A stretch of 46,559 bases of DNA from Chloroflexota bacterium (GCA_016210565.1 JACQUA010000067.1:1-46559); one strand, 5' to 3'. Positions 32,148 through 39,267 are shown, numbered from the stretch's first letter. The notes: a model not told the origin generated them from the sequence alone. Numbers and translations: made by a program.

Positions 32148-33032
32148 ATGAACCTTGCGCCCCGACTCGTCACCGCCACGATCACGTTCAACCGGGAAAT
32201 GAATCCGGGCCACTATCTGCTCTGTTTCGAATCTCCCGAGATCGCCTCGACCGCCCGGCCGGGGCAATTCGTCATGGTCAGGTGCGGGCGCGGCCAGGAA
32301 ATGGTCACCCGCCGCCCTCTCAGCATTCATCTGGCGCAAGGAGCCGACGTCTGGCTCTACTTTGCCGCGGTGGGTGACGGCACACGCTGGCTGGCGTCTT
32401 TGAAACCGGGTGAGGCCCTCGACATTGTCGGTCCGCTGGGCAACTCCTTTGATATAAGGCCCGGGACCGGGCGGCTCCTGCTGGTGGCCGGAGGGGCCGG
32501 CATTTCCCCTCTCGTCTTTCTCGCCACGGAAGCCCTCAAACAGGGCTGCCAGGTCCGGCTATTCCAGGGAGCCGCCACGAAAGACCAACTATACACTCCA
32601 GCTCTCCCCCTTTCGCAAACAGGAGATATACAGCCCTGTCTCCCCCTTTCGCAAAAGGGGAATGCACAACCAACTCTCCCCCTTTCGCACAAGGGGGATA
32701 AAGGAGGATTCCCCCCGTTGACCCCGGAATACTTCACCGAAGACGGCTCTCAAGGCAAAAAGGGACCAGTCACCGATTGCCTGACAGCGCACGCGCCATG
32801 GGCCGAGCAGATTTGCGCCTGTGGCCCTGCCGGCATGTACGCCTCGATGGAACAGCACAAGCAACTCTGGAGACGAAACTCCTGCCAGGTTTCCCTGGAG
32901 ACCCGCATGGGCTGCGGCATCGGCGCCTGTTTCGCCTGCACCATCAAGACCAAGAACGGCCTTAAACGCGTCTGCCGCGACGGTCCGGTCTTCGAGCTGG
33001 ATGATCTTATCCTGTCTGAAATCAAGGTGTGA
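32148..33032 (+). CDS. pyrK: Dihydroorotate dehydrogenase electron-transfer subunit, with in-frame repeat insertion
   Basis: The 294-aa iron-sulfur flavoprotein should pass electrons from dihydroorotate dehydrogenase B to NAD. The ferredoxin-reductase-like FAD domain has RPGQFVMVRCG and RRPLSIHLAQG, the nucleotide-binding part has LLLVAGGAGISPLVFLA, and the [2Fe-2S] cysteines lie in MGCGIGACFACTIK and VCRDGPVF. Between about residues 150 and 191 three units of LPLSQ(T/K)GD-type sequence interrupt the NAD-binding domain. They are encoded by three copies of a CTCTCCCCCTTTCGCA repeat and make up most of the excess over the usual length of about 250-260 aa. The frame is kept, so the protein may still work. 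The start at 32148 has no clear Shine-Dalgarno. pyrD is not in the window. Confidence 0.88.
   Translation: MNLAPRLVTATITFNREMNPGHYLLCFESPEIASTARPGQFVMVRCGRGQEMVTRRPLSIHLAQGADVWLYFAAVGDGTRWLASLKPGEALDIVGPLGNSFDIRPGTGRLLLVAGGAGISPLVFLATEALKQGCQVRLFQGAATKDQLYTPALPLSQTGDIQPCLPLSQKGNAQPTLPLSHKGDKGGFPPLTPEYFTEDGSQGKKGPVTDCLTAHAPWAEQICACGPAGMYASMEQHKQLWRRNSCQVSLETRMGCGIGACFACTIKTKNGLKRVCRDGPVFELDDLILSEIKV
32598..32722 (+). repeat. Three CTCTCCCCCTTTCGCA repeat units inside pyrK
   Basis: CTCTCCCCCTTTCGCA (or GTCTCCCCCTTTCGCA) recurs at about 32603, 32641 and 32680, with spacing of about 39 bp (13 codons). The last unit continues as a hairpin, TCCCCCTTTCGCACAAGGGG, then ATAAAGGAGGATTCCCCCC. Spacing in multiples of three keeps the reading frame. 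Confidence 0.85.
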
Positions 33033-33039
33033 ATCGCTA

Positions 33040-33092
33040 AAGGTCTCTCCCCTGCGGCTCGCTTTGGCGAGCTTCATGCAGGGGGAGACCTT
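33040..33092 (+). repeat. Large nested hairpin after pyrK
   Basis: AAGGTCTCTCCCCTGC (33040-33055) pairs with GCAGGGGGAGACCTT (33078-33092) with one bulged T, around an inner hairpin GCTCGCTTTGGCGAGC. It starts eight bases after the pyrK stop. No T-run follows; it may be a processing or stability element or a weak terminator. Downstream a diverged family C unit lies at about 33145-33200. Confidence 0.7.
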
Positions 33093-33244
33093 GCAAAAGA
33101 GCCATGGCACACGAACAAAGGAATTGGCAGCAAGGGGCCGAAATGGTGAATTCGCGCAACCACCCCAATCCACACCATACCCTTGCGCTTAACCCGCCCT
33201 TCGCATCGCCGGAGTCTAGCCAGGAATGGACCGATGTGCTAAGA

Positions 33245-33278
33245 TTGACCAATGCAACATTGGGGTATTATCCCAATG
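33245..33278 (+). promoter_or_regulatory. Promoter and likely operator of the AbrB-type gene
   Basis: TTGACC (33245-33250) and TATTAT (33266-33271) are separated by only 15 bp. A perfect 7-bp inverted repeat CATTGGG (33258-33264) and CCCAATG (33272-33278) is centred on the -10. AbrB/MazE-type proteins usually bind such sites and repress themselves, so this is a good autoregulatory operator candidate. Confidence 0.6.
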
Positions 33279-33298
33279 CCTCAAGGAGGAACCCTGCG

Positions 33299-33583
33299 AT
33301 GGTCACGCTAGCAAAGCTCACGGCAGGGGGACAGGTGACCCTTCCCAAAAGAATACGAGAGAAGACCCACATACAACCAGGTGACTTCGTGGAAATCAAA
33401 CTTGACGAGCAGGGCAACATAATTCTAACGCCCAAGAAGCTGATTGACGGCAGCCAGGCCTATTTCTGGACCGAGGAATGGCAACGGGGAGAACGCAAGG
33501 CCGACGAGGATATCAAAGCCGCGCGGGTAATGCGGTTTAACTCGGCTTCCGATGCGGTCAAGTACCTTGAAAGCAAGGGCTAG
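33299..33583 (+). CDS. AbrB/SpoVT (MazE-like) DNA-binding protein
   Basis: The 94-aa protein has an N-terminal swapped-hairpin domain (MVTLAKLTAGGQVTLPKRIR, then GDFVEIKLDEQGNIILTPKK), as in AbrB, SpoVT and VapB/MazE antitoxins. A C-terminal helical part follows (WTEEWQRGERKADEDIKAA), of the kind that often wraps a toxin. The ATG at 33299 follows AAGGAGGAACCCTGCG, and a longer frame upstream is repeat-derived. No PIN or MazF toxin gene follows; the next gene is convergent. It is either an orphan antitoxin or a stand-alone regulator. The palindrome over its promoter suggests autoregulation. Confidence 0.85.
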   Translation: MVTLAKLTAGGQVTLPKRIREKTHIQPGDFVEIKLDEQGNIILTPKKLIDGSQAYFWTEEWQRGERKADEDIKAARVMRFNSASDAVKYLESKG

Positions 33584-33592
33584 CCATCCCTT

Positions 33593-34252
33593 TCACCTTG
33601 AGGAACACGACTTGAGATGCCGGGCAATCGTGTCCAACGTCTCGAAGAAGTCCAGCTCCGGCAAATAGTCCCAGGTGCGTATCTTATAATAGCCGTACCT
33701 TTGCCGGGGATATATCCAAATCCCGCGCATCAGCCCGCCCACGTACCTGCTGCGTAACAGCTTCTGCCGCAGACCCCAATCGCTGTTGAGGGCAGCGGCC
33801 AGCAACCCCTCCCCCTTCCATTCAATGTCGATGACCTCTCCCACCAACCAGCATTTCCGCTTCTTTATCATCCTGGTCGTTTTCGAAGGCCTGGATAGCA
33901 GCCAGCTAGCCGCCTTGACAACGTAGTTGATGTAGTACCATGTTCTATCGCCTATCATGTAATCGACAAAGATGTACTCAACGTTCCTTCCGTGGATCTC
34001 TAAGACACTGTCGGACCGGCCAATATATAGCAGTATATCTCTCTTTTCAACAGGTGGCTGTGCGCGCGGCGCTTCTATTGGAGATCCTTCCACGCCAGCC
34101 TGCTGAAGCCGCTTCAGGACATCGGCCAGTCTTTCTGACGCCCGTCTACGTGCCCAACTGAATCTAAAGAATAGGACGCCAACAGCAAAGGCAAGGGCAC
34201 CAATTACGGTCAGAATAGCAACCACTGCTCTTACACTAGTCTCAGCTATCAT
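33593..34252 (-). CDS. Hypothetical single-pass membrane protein
   Basis: The 219-aa protein (223 if a GTG at 34264 is used) has an N-terminal membrane segment, VVAILTVIGALAFAVGVLFF, followed by arginines (RFSWARRRASERL), so the rest is probably cytoplasmic. A short charged helix and Pro-rich linker (EAPRAQPPVEKRD) lead to a globular domain with many aromatics, for example GDRTWYYINYVVKAASW and GIWIYPRQRYGYYKIRTWDY. I recognise no family. No clear Shine-Dalgarno is seen for either start. It is convergent with the AbrB gene (9-bp gap) and divergent from yjbQ. Confidence 0.65.
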   Translation of the reverse strand: MIAETSVRAVVAILTVIGALAFAVGVLFFRFSWARRRASERLADVLKRLQQAGVEGSPIEAPRAQPPVEKRDILLYIGRSDSVLEIHGRNVEYIFVDYMIGDRTWYYINYVVKAASWLLSRPSKTTRMIKKRKCWLVGEVIDIEWKGEGLLAAALNSDWGLRQKLLRSRYVGGLMRGIWIYPRQRYGYYKIRTWDYLPELDFFETLDTIARHLKSCSSR

Positions 34253-34335
34253 GTCGCGCGACACCCGGTAATGCTACAATTGCTCAAATATACCACACGC
34301 AAGTAGCGCTCTCACCAAAAAGGAGGAAACGCACC

Positions 34336-34752
34336 ATGGTAGTCACCAAAAACCTATACTTGAAAACCCAGGGACAATGTGACATCGTGGACATTACGCC
34401 GCGAGTGGCGAAAGAGGTTTCGGCCAGCGGGGTCAAGGACGGTCTGGTCACAGTGTTCGTGTCGGGCTCAACCGCCGGGCTGACCACCATCGAATACGAG
34501 TCAGGCCTGATTGCCGACTTCAAGAGCCTCTGGCAACGGATCGCTCCCGCGGGCCTACCCTACGAGCACGATGGCCGCTGGGGAGACGGCAACGGCTTCT
34601 CCCACGTCCGGGCCTCCCTCCTCGGGGCCTCCTTGGTTGTCCCTTTCGCCGGCGGGAAGCTGGCCCTGGGTACCTGGCAGCAAATCGTTCTGGTGGACTT
34701 CGACAACCGTCCCCGTTCGCGGGAGGTCGTCTTGCAAATCATGGGAGACTAG
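34336..34752 (+). CDS. YjbQ family protein (UPF0047)
   Basis: The 138-aa protein matches the compact YjbQ fold. Typical blocks are DIVDITPRVAKEV early, GLVTVFVSGSTAGLTTIEYE (about residues 35-54), the histidine-bearing GDGNGFSHVRASLLGASLVV (about 88-107) and LGTWQQIVLVDFDNRPRSRE near the end. Some members have weak thiamine-phosphate-synthase-like activity; the cellular role is not settled. The start is well supported by AAGGAGGAAACGCACC before the ATG. No thiamine genes are nearby. Confidence 0.9.
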   Translation: MVVTKNLYLKTQGQCDIVDITPRVAKEVSASGVKDGLVTVFVSGSTAGLTTIEYESGLIADFKSLWQRIAPAGLPYEHDGRWGDGNGFSHVRASLLGASLVVPFAGGKLALGTWQQIVLVDFDNRPRSREVVLQIMGD

Positions 34753-35120
34753 ATTTATAATCGGCTGTTTTCCAGAAAGAACCCAAGCCGGACGAGCTGG
34801 AACCAAAATGACGAATGACGAAATTCGAATGACGAATCAATCACCCATGCCCCCTTGCCAGGGGGCGCCATCTGTCATTCCGAGCGAAGCGAGCGCAGCG
34901 AGCGTAGTCGAAGAATCTTTTGGGGTGGGGCGCGAGGCGAAAGACCCTTCGACTTCGCTCAGGGTGACATCTTCGTAGTAACGCTCAAAGCTCGAATGTC
35001 AAAACAAGGCTTACATGCGTCATTAGTCATTCGAATTTGATTCGTCATTCGGACTTCGAGTTTCGTCATTCATTCTTTTCATTTTGCCTAAGACTATATT
35101 CTCAACGGACCAAGAGACTC
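34753..35120. repeat. Repeat-filled gap between yjbQ and transketolase
   Basis: It contains family B units in reverse orientation (AATGACGAATGACGAAATTCG, about 34806-34846), a full family A copy (34871-34967), and family B again at about 35020-35075. The transketolase ATG follows with only AAGAGA as a weak ribosome-binding candidate. No gene is seen. Confidence 0.75.
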
Positions 35121-36035
35121 ATGGCTAACCGAGTCAGAACCAAACAGAACACCACCGCCAATCACATATCTGAAGCCACAGCCGAATTCACCACGCCCCC
35201 CGCCGCCTGGGCGGGCGTCGAACTTTCGCAGGTAAACCCCTTCGCCATGGCCAAAACAGTCCGCCGGCACATCGTGACCATGATCGCCCGGGCCAACAGC
35301 GGCCACCCCGGCGGGTCTCTATCCGCCGTGGAAATCCTGACAATATTGTATTTCCGCGTGATGCGGCACCGCCCCTTCGAGCCCGGCTGGCCGGACAGAG
35401 ACCGGTTCATCCTCAGCAAAGGCCACGCGGCGCCGGCCCTCTACGCCGTGCTGGCCGAGTGCGGCTATTTCCCTATCGAAGAGCTGGCCTCCCTGCGACA
35501 ACTCGGCAGCCGGCTCCAGGGCCATACCGACCGCAACCTGACCCCCGGGGTGGAGATGTCCGCGGGCTCCCTGGGTCAGGGACTATCGTTCGCCGTCGGT
35601 ACTGCCCTGGCCGCCCGTCTGGACAAGAAGGACTATCACGTCTATGCCCTGGTGGGAGACGGCGAGTGCCAGGAGGGGCAAATATGGGAGGCGGCCATGG
35701 CCGCCGCCCAGTTCAAGACAGACAACCTGGTCTGCATAGTCGACCACAACGGCTTGCAACTGGACGGCCGGGTAGCCGAGATAATGAACGTTGAACCGCT
35801 CAAGGACAAATGGCGCAGCTTCGGCTGGCAGGCCTTCGAGGTGGACGGCCACGACCTCATCGACGTCCAGCGCGCCCTCGAAAGGGCCAGGTTCGCCAGG
35901 GGAAAGCCCACGGCCATCATCGCCCGCACTATCAAGGGAAAAGGGGTCAGCTTTATGGAAAACAACGTGGACTTCCACGGCAAGGCGCCCACCCCTCAGG
36001 AGTTGGAAAAAGCCATGCTGGAGCTCGGCAGTTGA
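35121..36035 (+). CDS. Transketolase, N-terminal (thiamine-diphosphate-binding) subunit
   Basis: The 304-aa protein corresponds to the first third of a full transketolase, as in the split enzymes of many anaerobes and archaea. RANSGHPGGSLSAVEILTIL (about residues 53-72) and FILSKGHAAPALYAVLAE hold substrate and cofactor histidines. The thiamine diphosphate motif runs from GDGECQEGQIWEAAMAAAQF (about 180-199) to DHNGLQLDG. An N-terminal extension of about 35 residues (MANRVRTKQNTTANHISEAT...) precedes the usual beginning. The ATG at 35121 has a weak site. The stop overlaps the next start (TTGA), so the two subunits are translationally coupled. They serve the non-oxidative pentose phosphate pathway. 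Confidence 0.94.
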   Translation: MANRVRTKQNTTANHISEATAEFTTPPAAWAGVELSQVNPFAMAKTVRRHIVTMIARANSGHPGGSLSAVEILTILYFRVMRHRPFEPGWPDRDRFILSKGHAAPALYAVLAECGYFPIEELASLRQLGSRLQGHTDRNLTPGVEMSAGSLGQGLSFAVGTALAARLDKKDYHVYALVGDGECQEGQIWEAAMAAAQFKTDNLVCIVDHNGLQLDGRVAEIMNVEPLKDKWRSFGWQAFEVDGHDLIDVQRALERARFARGKPTAIIARTIKGKGVSFMENNVDFHGKAPTPQELEKAMLELGS

Positions 36036-36985
36036 CCCCCGTAGAAGCCTCTCCGCGGGAAACCTACGGCAAGACGCTGGTCGAGCTCGGCCGCGAGAAT
36101 CCCAACATAGTGGTGCTGGACGCGGACCTGTCGCGCTCCACCATGACGCAGTACTTTGCCCGGGAGTTTCCCGACCGGTTCTTCGATTGCGGGCTCGCCG
36201 AGCAGAACATGATCGGAATAGCCGCAGGCCTGGCGGCCTGCGGCAAGACCGTTTTCGCCAGCACGTTTGCGGTGTTCGCGCCGGGCCGGTGCTACGACCA
36301 GATCCGCATGTGCCTCGCCCAACCCCACCTCAACGTCAAAATCGTTTCCACCCACGCCGGCATCACCGTCGGCGAAGACGGCTCTTCTCACCAGGCCATC
36401 GAAGACCTGGCCCTGGCCACCACCTTTCCCGGCTTCACGGTGATTTCCCCTGCCGACTCGGTCGAGACCGACCGGGTAATACGGGCCGCCGCGGCCAACC
36501 CCGGGCCTTTCTACATCAGGATCTGCCGTCCCAAGGTACCCAACATCTACCCGCCGGACTATCGTTTCGAGATCGGCAAGGCAACGGTGGTCAGGCCGGG
36601 CAGCCACATCGCTCTGATCGCCACCGGCGTCATGGTACACTACTGCATGAAAGCGGCCGAAATCCTGGCCGCCGACGGCGTCGATTGCCGCGTCGTGAAC
36701 ATCTCCACCATCAAACCTCTGGACGAAGCCGCCATCATCCAGGCCGCGAGGGAGACCGGCGCTGTCGTCACCGCCGAAGACCACCTGGACCGCGGCGGCC
36801 TCGGTGACGCCGTGGCCAGGACACTGCTGCTGAGCTGCCCGGTCCCTTTCTCATCCGTGGGCATGAAGGATGCCTACGCCAAATCCGGAAGACCCGACGA
36901 GCTGGTGAAGAAATACGGCCTCGCCCCCGAAGACCTCGCCCGCGAAGTGAGGCGGACGTTGGCGAAGAAGAGCCTCAGAGTCTAG
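36032..36985 (+). CDS. Transketolase, C-terminal subunit
   Basis: The 317-aa protein holds the pyrimidine-binding and C-terminal domains of transketolase. ETYGKTLVELGRENPNIVVL starts the domain, and FPDRFFDCGLAEQNMIGIAA (about residues 46-65) contains the conserved Glu that activates thiamine diphosphate. THAGITVGEDGSSHQAIED is the typical active-site loop. The C-terminal domain begins near 190. No ATG is available near the domain start; a TTG at 36032, overlapping the upstream TGA, with GGAG about 8 nt before it, is the best start. An ATG much further upstream would overlap the partner gene by over 200 bp and is rejected. The stop is followed by a tandem AGAGTCT repeat. Confidence 0.93.
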   Translation: MTPVEASPRETYGKTLVELGRENPNIVVLDADLSRSTMTQYFAREFPDRFFDCGLAEQNMIGIAAGLAACGKTVFASTFAVFAPGRCYDQIRMCLAQPHLNVKIVSTHAGITVGEDGSSHQAIEDLALATTFPGFTVISPADSVETDRVIRAAAANPGPFYIRICRPKVPNIYPPDYRFEIGKATVVRPGSHIALIATGVMVHYCMKAAEILAADGVDCRVVNISTIKPLDEAAIIQAARETGAVVTAEDHLDRGGLGDAVARTLLLSCPVPFSSVGMKDAYAKSGRPDELVKKYGLAPEDLAREVRRTLAKKSLRV

Positions 36986-37081
36986 AGTCTAGAGTCTAGA
37001 GTCTAGAGTCAGTCCGTAGCGGGCACGCTGCCGCGTGCCCCCTCGGTGGGGAATCTTGAATCCGCGATCTGCAATCTCTTC
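36977..37081. repeat. 7-bp AGAGTCT tandem repeat, family E hairpin and ATCTGCAATC units
   Basis: Five AGAGTCT units start eight bases before the transketolase stop and include it, so the last residue (Val) and TAG come from the repeat. A family E hairpin (GGGCACGC-TGCC-GCGTGCCC) follows at 37015-37040, then GAATCCGCGATCTGCAATC, related to stretches near 32120 and 45434. Confidence 0.75.
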
Positions 37082-37996
37082 TCACTTGTGACCTGCGGCT
37101 TCCCTCTCAAGATAGGTCAGGTAGCCTTTCGCATACATCGGCGCAGCCTCCAGGTTTAGCCAGTCCGGCATAAACGGGTTGTCCTCCCTTATCTGCGCCA
37201 GGAGCTTCTGGTAGATATGCTCCGGACCCCGGTCTTCCCGGGCGGCTTCCTCTACTATCTGCCCCCAACAGGTGTGCTTGGCAATCGCCGAATCAAACAG
37301 CCTTTCCACTTCGGCGCTGGGGCCGAAATGGGAGAACAAGAGCATCCTGATATCCATCTGCTTCAACCGGTTGATGGTTTCCACCGTGATACGGAGATTG
37401 AACTCCGGGGCCGGGGTGGTGGGGGAGAGGATGTCGTAAGGTTTGTTGTACGTGCCCAGCAAATCGCCGCAGAACAGGGCGCGGTGCTGGAGTTCGTATG
37501 GGCAGATATGGTGCGGGCAATGTCCGGGAGCGGCCATCAGCTCCAGTTTGCGGCCCTCCAGGTCCAGGTTTTCTCCCCCTTCCACGGTGTCCACACGAGC
37601 AACATCCACCGGCACCACCAGGTCCAGGCGATAGCGGTCGGCCACCATGTCGCCCAGGGACCTCCGGGCGCCGTTAAGCAAACGCGTGGGGTCAACGAGG
37701 TGGGGAGCGCCGGATTTGTGCACAACGAGCCTCGCCCGCGGAAGTTGTTTCATCAGGATACCGGCGCCGCCGGCATGGTCAAGGTGGGCATGAGTCACAA
37801 CGACAAAGGAAATATCTTCAGGTCGGAAGCCGAGTTCCCGCATGCCTTCCAGGATGTAGGGCGCGGAAGTAGACAGGCCGGTCTCCACCAGGGCGACGCG
37901 GCGGCCCACCACCAGGTACACCGATGCCAGGCCGGGGAACCACATGTGAGCATCGATGAGGTATATGCCTTCGGCGATCTTTTCCGTGACTGTCAT
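37082..37996 (-). CDS. MBL-fold metallo-hydrolase
   Basis: The 304-aa metallo-beta-lactamase-fold enzyme has the zinc motif HAHLDH (in VVVTHAHLDHAGGAGILMK, about residues 67-85), the later histidine in AAPGHCPHHICPYEL and the metal-bridging Asp in ALFCGDLLGTYN. LLFSHFGPSAE completes the ligand set. The N-terminal IYLIDAHMWFPGLASVYLVV is typical of the glyoxalase II-like hydrolase branch. I use the ATG at 37996 because an upstream frame would run into tRNA-Leu. Substrate is unknown; thioesters are common in this branch. No clear Shine-Dalgarno is seen. It lies downstream of the tRNA cluster on the same strand. Confidence 0.88.
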   Translation of the reverse strand: MTVTEKIAEGIYLIDAHMWFPGLASVYLVVGRRVALVETGLSTSAPYILEGMRELGFRPEDISFVVVTHAHLDHAGGAGILMKQLPRARLVVHKSGAPHLVDPTRLLNGARRSLGDMVADRYRLDLVVPVDVARVDTVEGGENLDLEGRKLELMAAPGHCPHHICPYELQHRALFCGDLLGTYNKPYDILSPTTPAPEFNLRITVETINRLKQMDIRMLLFSHFGPSAEVERLFDSAIAKHTCWGQIVEEAAREDRGPEHIYQKLLAQIREDNPFMPDWLNLEAAPMYAKGYLTYLEREAAGHK

Positions 37997-38026
37997 GTTC
38001 GTACGATTCCCGTTAAGCGGGAGACA

Positions 38027-38112
38027 TGCCGAGGGCGGGGGTCGAACCCGCACGGACTGTAAGGTCCAAGGGATTTTAAGTCCCTCGCGTCTGCCGGTTC
38101 CGCCACCTCGGC
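38027..38112 (-). tRNA. tRNA-Leu (anticodon UAA)
   Basis: The acceptor stem is GCCGAGG / CCTCGGC with discriminator A; CCA is not encoded. The anticodon stem is AGGGA / TCCCT with loop CTTAAAA (TAA), there is a long class II variable arm, and the T-arm is GCGGGTTCGACCCCCGC. It is 30 bp upstream of the MBL gene start. Confidence 0.95.
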
Positions 38113-38341
38113 GAAAATAGTCGTGAGTCTTGAGTCATGACTCTTGAGTCTGCCGCCCCACAGTCAACGGTGAGGTGGGTTAAGCGCAAATGGGGTGGTG
38201 TAGACTGGGGCGGTTGCGTGAACCCACCACGCAGGGTTGGCTTTCGCAGCTTTGCTTCCTTCTTTTGCTCCGGTGGGTTGGCACAGCCACCCACTCTACG
38301 TGGCTTGCGGGGATGGAGAAGAAAGCCCAGGAATGAAATGG
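38113..38341. repeat. Family C units between tRNA-Leu and tRNA-Cys
   Basis: GAGGTGGGTTAAGCGCAAA to GGTTGCGTGAACCCACC (38173-38229) is a complete family C palindrome. A second diverged half (GGTGGGTTGGCACAGCCACCC, about 38271-38291) follows. No gene is seen. Confidence 0.65.
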
Positions 38342-38414
38342 AGGCGACGGGCGGATTCGAACCGCCGAATAGGGGTTTTGCAGACCCCCGCCTTAACCTC
38401 TTGGCCACGTCGCC
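38342..38414 (-). tRNA. tRNA-Cys (anticodon GCA)
   Basis: The acceptor stem is GGCGACG / CGTCGCC with discriminator T; CCA is not encoded. The anticodon loop is CTGCAAA inside a GGGGT / ACCCC stem, and the T-arm is GGCGGTTCGAATCCGCC. Confidence 0.95.
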
Positions 38415-38428
38415 CCACCAACGGTTAC

Positions 38429-38550
38429 AAGGTTAGAAAGTTTGAAAGTTAGAAGGTTCAAAGGTTAAAAGGTTAGAAGGTACGTGCCGTGCAACCCACG
38501 AACGTTCTAACCTTCAAACTTTACAAACTTTATGAACCTTATGAACTTTT
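38429..38550. repeat. Inverted AGGTTAGAAAGTTTGAAAG repeat
   Basis: Purine-rich AAGGTTAGAAAGTTTGAAAG / AGGTTCAAAGGTTAAAAGG on the left is answered by TTCTAACCTTCAAACTTTAC and CTTTATGAACCTTATGAAC on the right. The imperfect inverted arms fill the space between tRNA-Cys and tRNA-Leu. Confidence 0.65.
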
Positions 38551-38552
38551 TC

Positions 38553-38639
38553 TGGTGCCGGGGAGGAGACTTGAACTCCTACGAGCTTTCGCTCACTGCC
38601 CCCTCAAGACAGCGTGTCTACCAGTTCCACCACCCCGGC
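38553..38639 (-). tRNA. tRNA-Leu (anticodon GAG)
   Basis: The acceptor stem is GCCGGGG / CCCCGGC with discriminator A, and CCA is encoded (38553-38555). The anticodon stem is CTGTC / GGCAG (one T-G pair) with loop TTGAGGG, and there is a long variable arm (AGTGAGCGAAAGCTCGT). It is 10 bp downstream of a small membrane-protein gene. Confidence 0.94.
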
Positions 38640-38648
38640 AACTTGCAG

Positions 38649-38846
38649 TCAGGGCTTATTTTCATCCTGTTCACGCCAGGAGCTGCAACACCACCCTCCC
38701 CACCGGCGCCGGCGCGCCAGGAACATGAGGCCAGCCAAGATCAACAACAGCGGCCAGACCCATCCCCAGATGCTACCCTGTATTATGTCCAGCTTTACAG
38801 CCAGGGCCACCAGGCCGATAACGAGAAGCGCGATCCCGATAATCAT
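38649..38846 (-). CDS. Small membrane protein, LiaI/LiaF-like transmembrane hairpin (65 aa)
   Basis: The ATG at 38846 is chosen because GGAGGTCACAAAT precedes it. Two hydrophobic segments, MIIGIALLVIGLVALAVKLD and GWVWPLLLILAGLMFLA, are joined by a short turn and followed by arginines and a Ser/Trp/Cys-rich tail. The W-P-L-L-L-I-L-A-G pattern is that of the LiaF/DUF5668-type membrane domain of cell-envelope stress sensors; only that domain is present. It overlaps the 3' part of the upstream GIY-YIG frame by 74 bp. A direct function is not known. Confidence 0.72.
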   Translation of the reverse strand: MIIGIALLVIGLVALAVKLDIIQGSIWGWVWPLLLILAGLMFLARRRRWGGWCCSSWREQDENKP

Positions 38847-39156
38847 ATTTGTGACCTCCGATTTGGGAGTGACGTGGCGATTCAGCGTTCCCGGGTGCTT
38901 TACCAGACTGAGCGTCATCAGAAATCAGGTCTTGAATATACCTGCGGCTCTTCTGCCTCTTGATAAAGGCTTCTCTTTGCCTGGCCTGTTGAAGCGTGCC
39001 ACATGATTCCGAATAGACGACCGTCAAAGGCAATATGTATTTCGTGGCCTGGACCATGCCCCGGTTGTGCCTCTCTAACCGCTGCTTCAGGTCCACGGTA
39101 GAACCCACATAGTAGGCGCCGTTCTTCCCACTCTTGAGATTGTAAACGTAGAACAT
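38773..39156 (-). CDS. GIY-YIG endonuclease-domain protein with an abnormal C-terminal extension
   Basis: The 127-aa product begins MFYVYNLKSGKNGAYYVGST, the GIY-YIG signature, followed by the conserved Arg helix (DLKQRLERHNRG), TVVYSE and the RQREAFIKRQKSRRYIQDLI end. Single-domain proteins of this UPF0213/YhbQ type usually stop near here (about 80-90 aa). In this frame about 48 further residues follow with no family resemblance, reading into the next gene. The normal stop was probably lost by a point change or small indel. The start lies 11 bp after the CCA of tRNA-Trp, so it may share that transcript. The role of this family (DNA repair or a mobile-endonuclease relic) is not settled. Confidence 0.75.
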   Translation of the reverse strand: MFYVYNLKSGKNGAYYVGSTVDLKQRLERHNRGMVQATKYILPLTVVYSESCGTLQQARQREAFIKRQKSRRYIQDLISDDAQSGKAPGNAESPRHSQIGGHKYDYRDRASRYRPGGPGCKAGHNTG

Positions 39157-39166
39157 TGGTTTTTGC

Positions 39167-39242
39167 TGGCAGGAGTGGCAGGATTCGAACCCGCGACCGG
39201 CGGTTTTGGAGACCGCTGCTCTACCAACTGAGCTACACTCCT
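39167..39242 (-). tRNA. tRNA-Trp (anticodon CCA)
   Basis: The acceptor stem is AGGAGTG / CACTCCT with discriminator G, and CCA is encoded (39167-39169). The D-arm is TAGCTCAGTTGGTAGAGCA, the anticodon loop CTCCAAA in a GCGGT / ACCGC stem, and the T-arm GCGGGTTCGAATCCTGC. Upstream is a partial copy of the same gene (39268-39323). Confidence 0.95.
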
Positions 39243-39267
39243 GCGATATCGTTATTAACCTATTAAA

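Noticed and set aside
33104..33298. 65-residue N-terminal extension of the AbrB-type protein
   Set aside because: It consists of repeat-derived residues and spans the promoter and operator; the ATG at 33299 has a strong Shine-Dalgarno.
35810..36031. Longer N-terminus for the transketolase C-subunit
   Set aside because: It would overlap the N-subunit gene by over 220 bp with unrelated residues; a TTG start overlapping the stop fits better.
37997..38053. Upstream start for the MBL hydrolase
   Set aside because: It would overlap the 3' end of tRNA-Leu (38027-38112).
38027..38639. tRNA-Sec among the long-variable-arm tRNAs
   Set aside because: The two long-arm tRNAs have anticodons TAA and GAG with normal 7-bp acceptor stems, so both are tRNA-Leu; no UCA anticodon was found.
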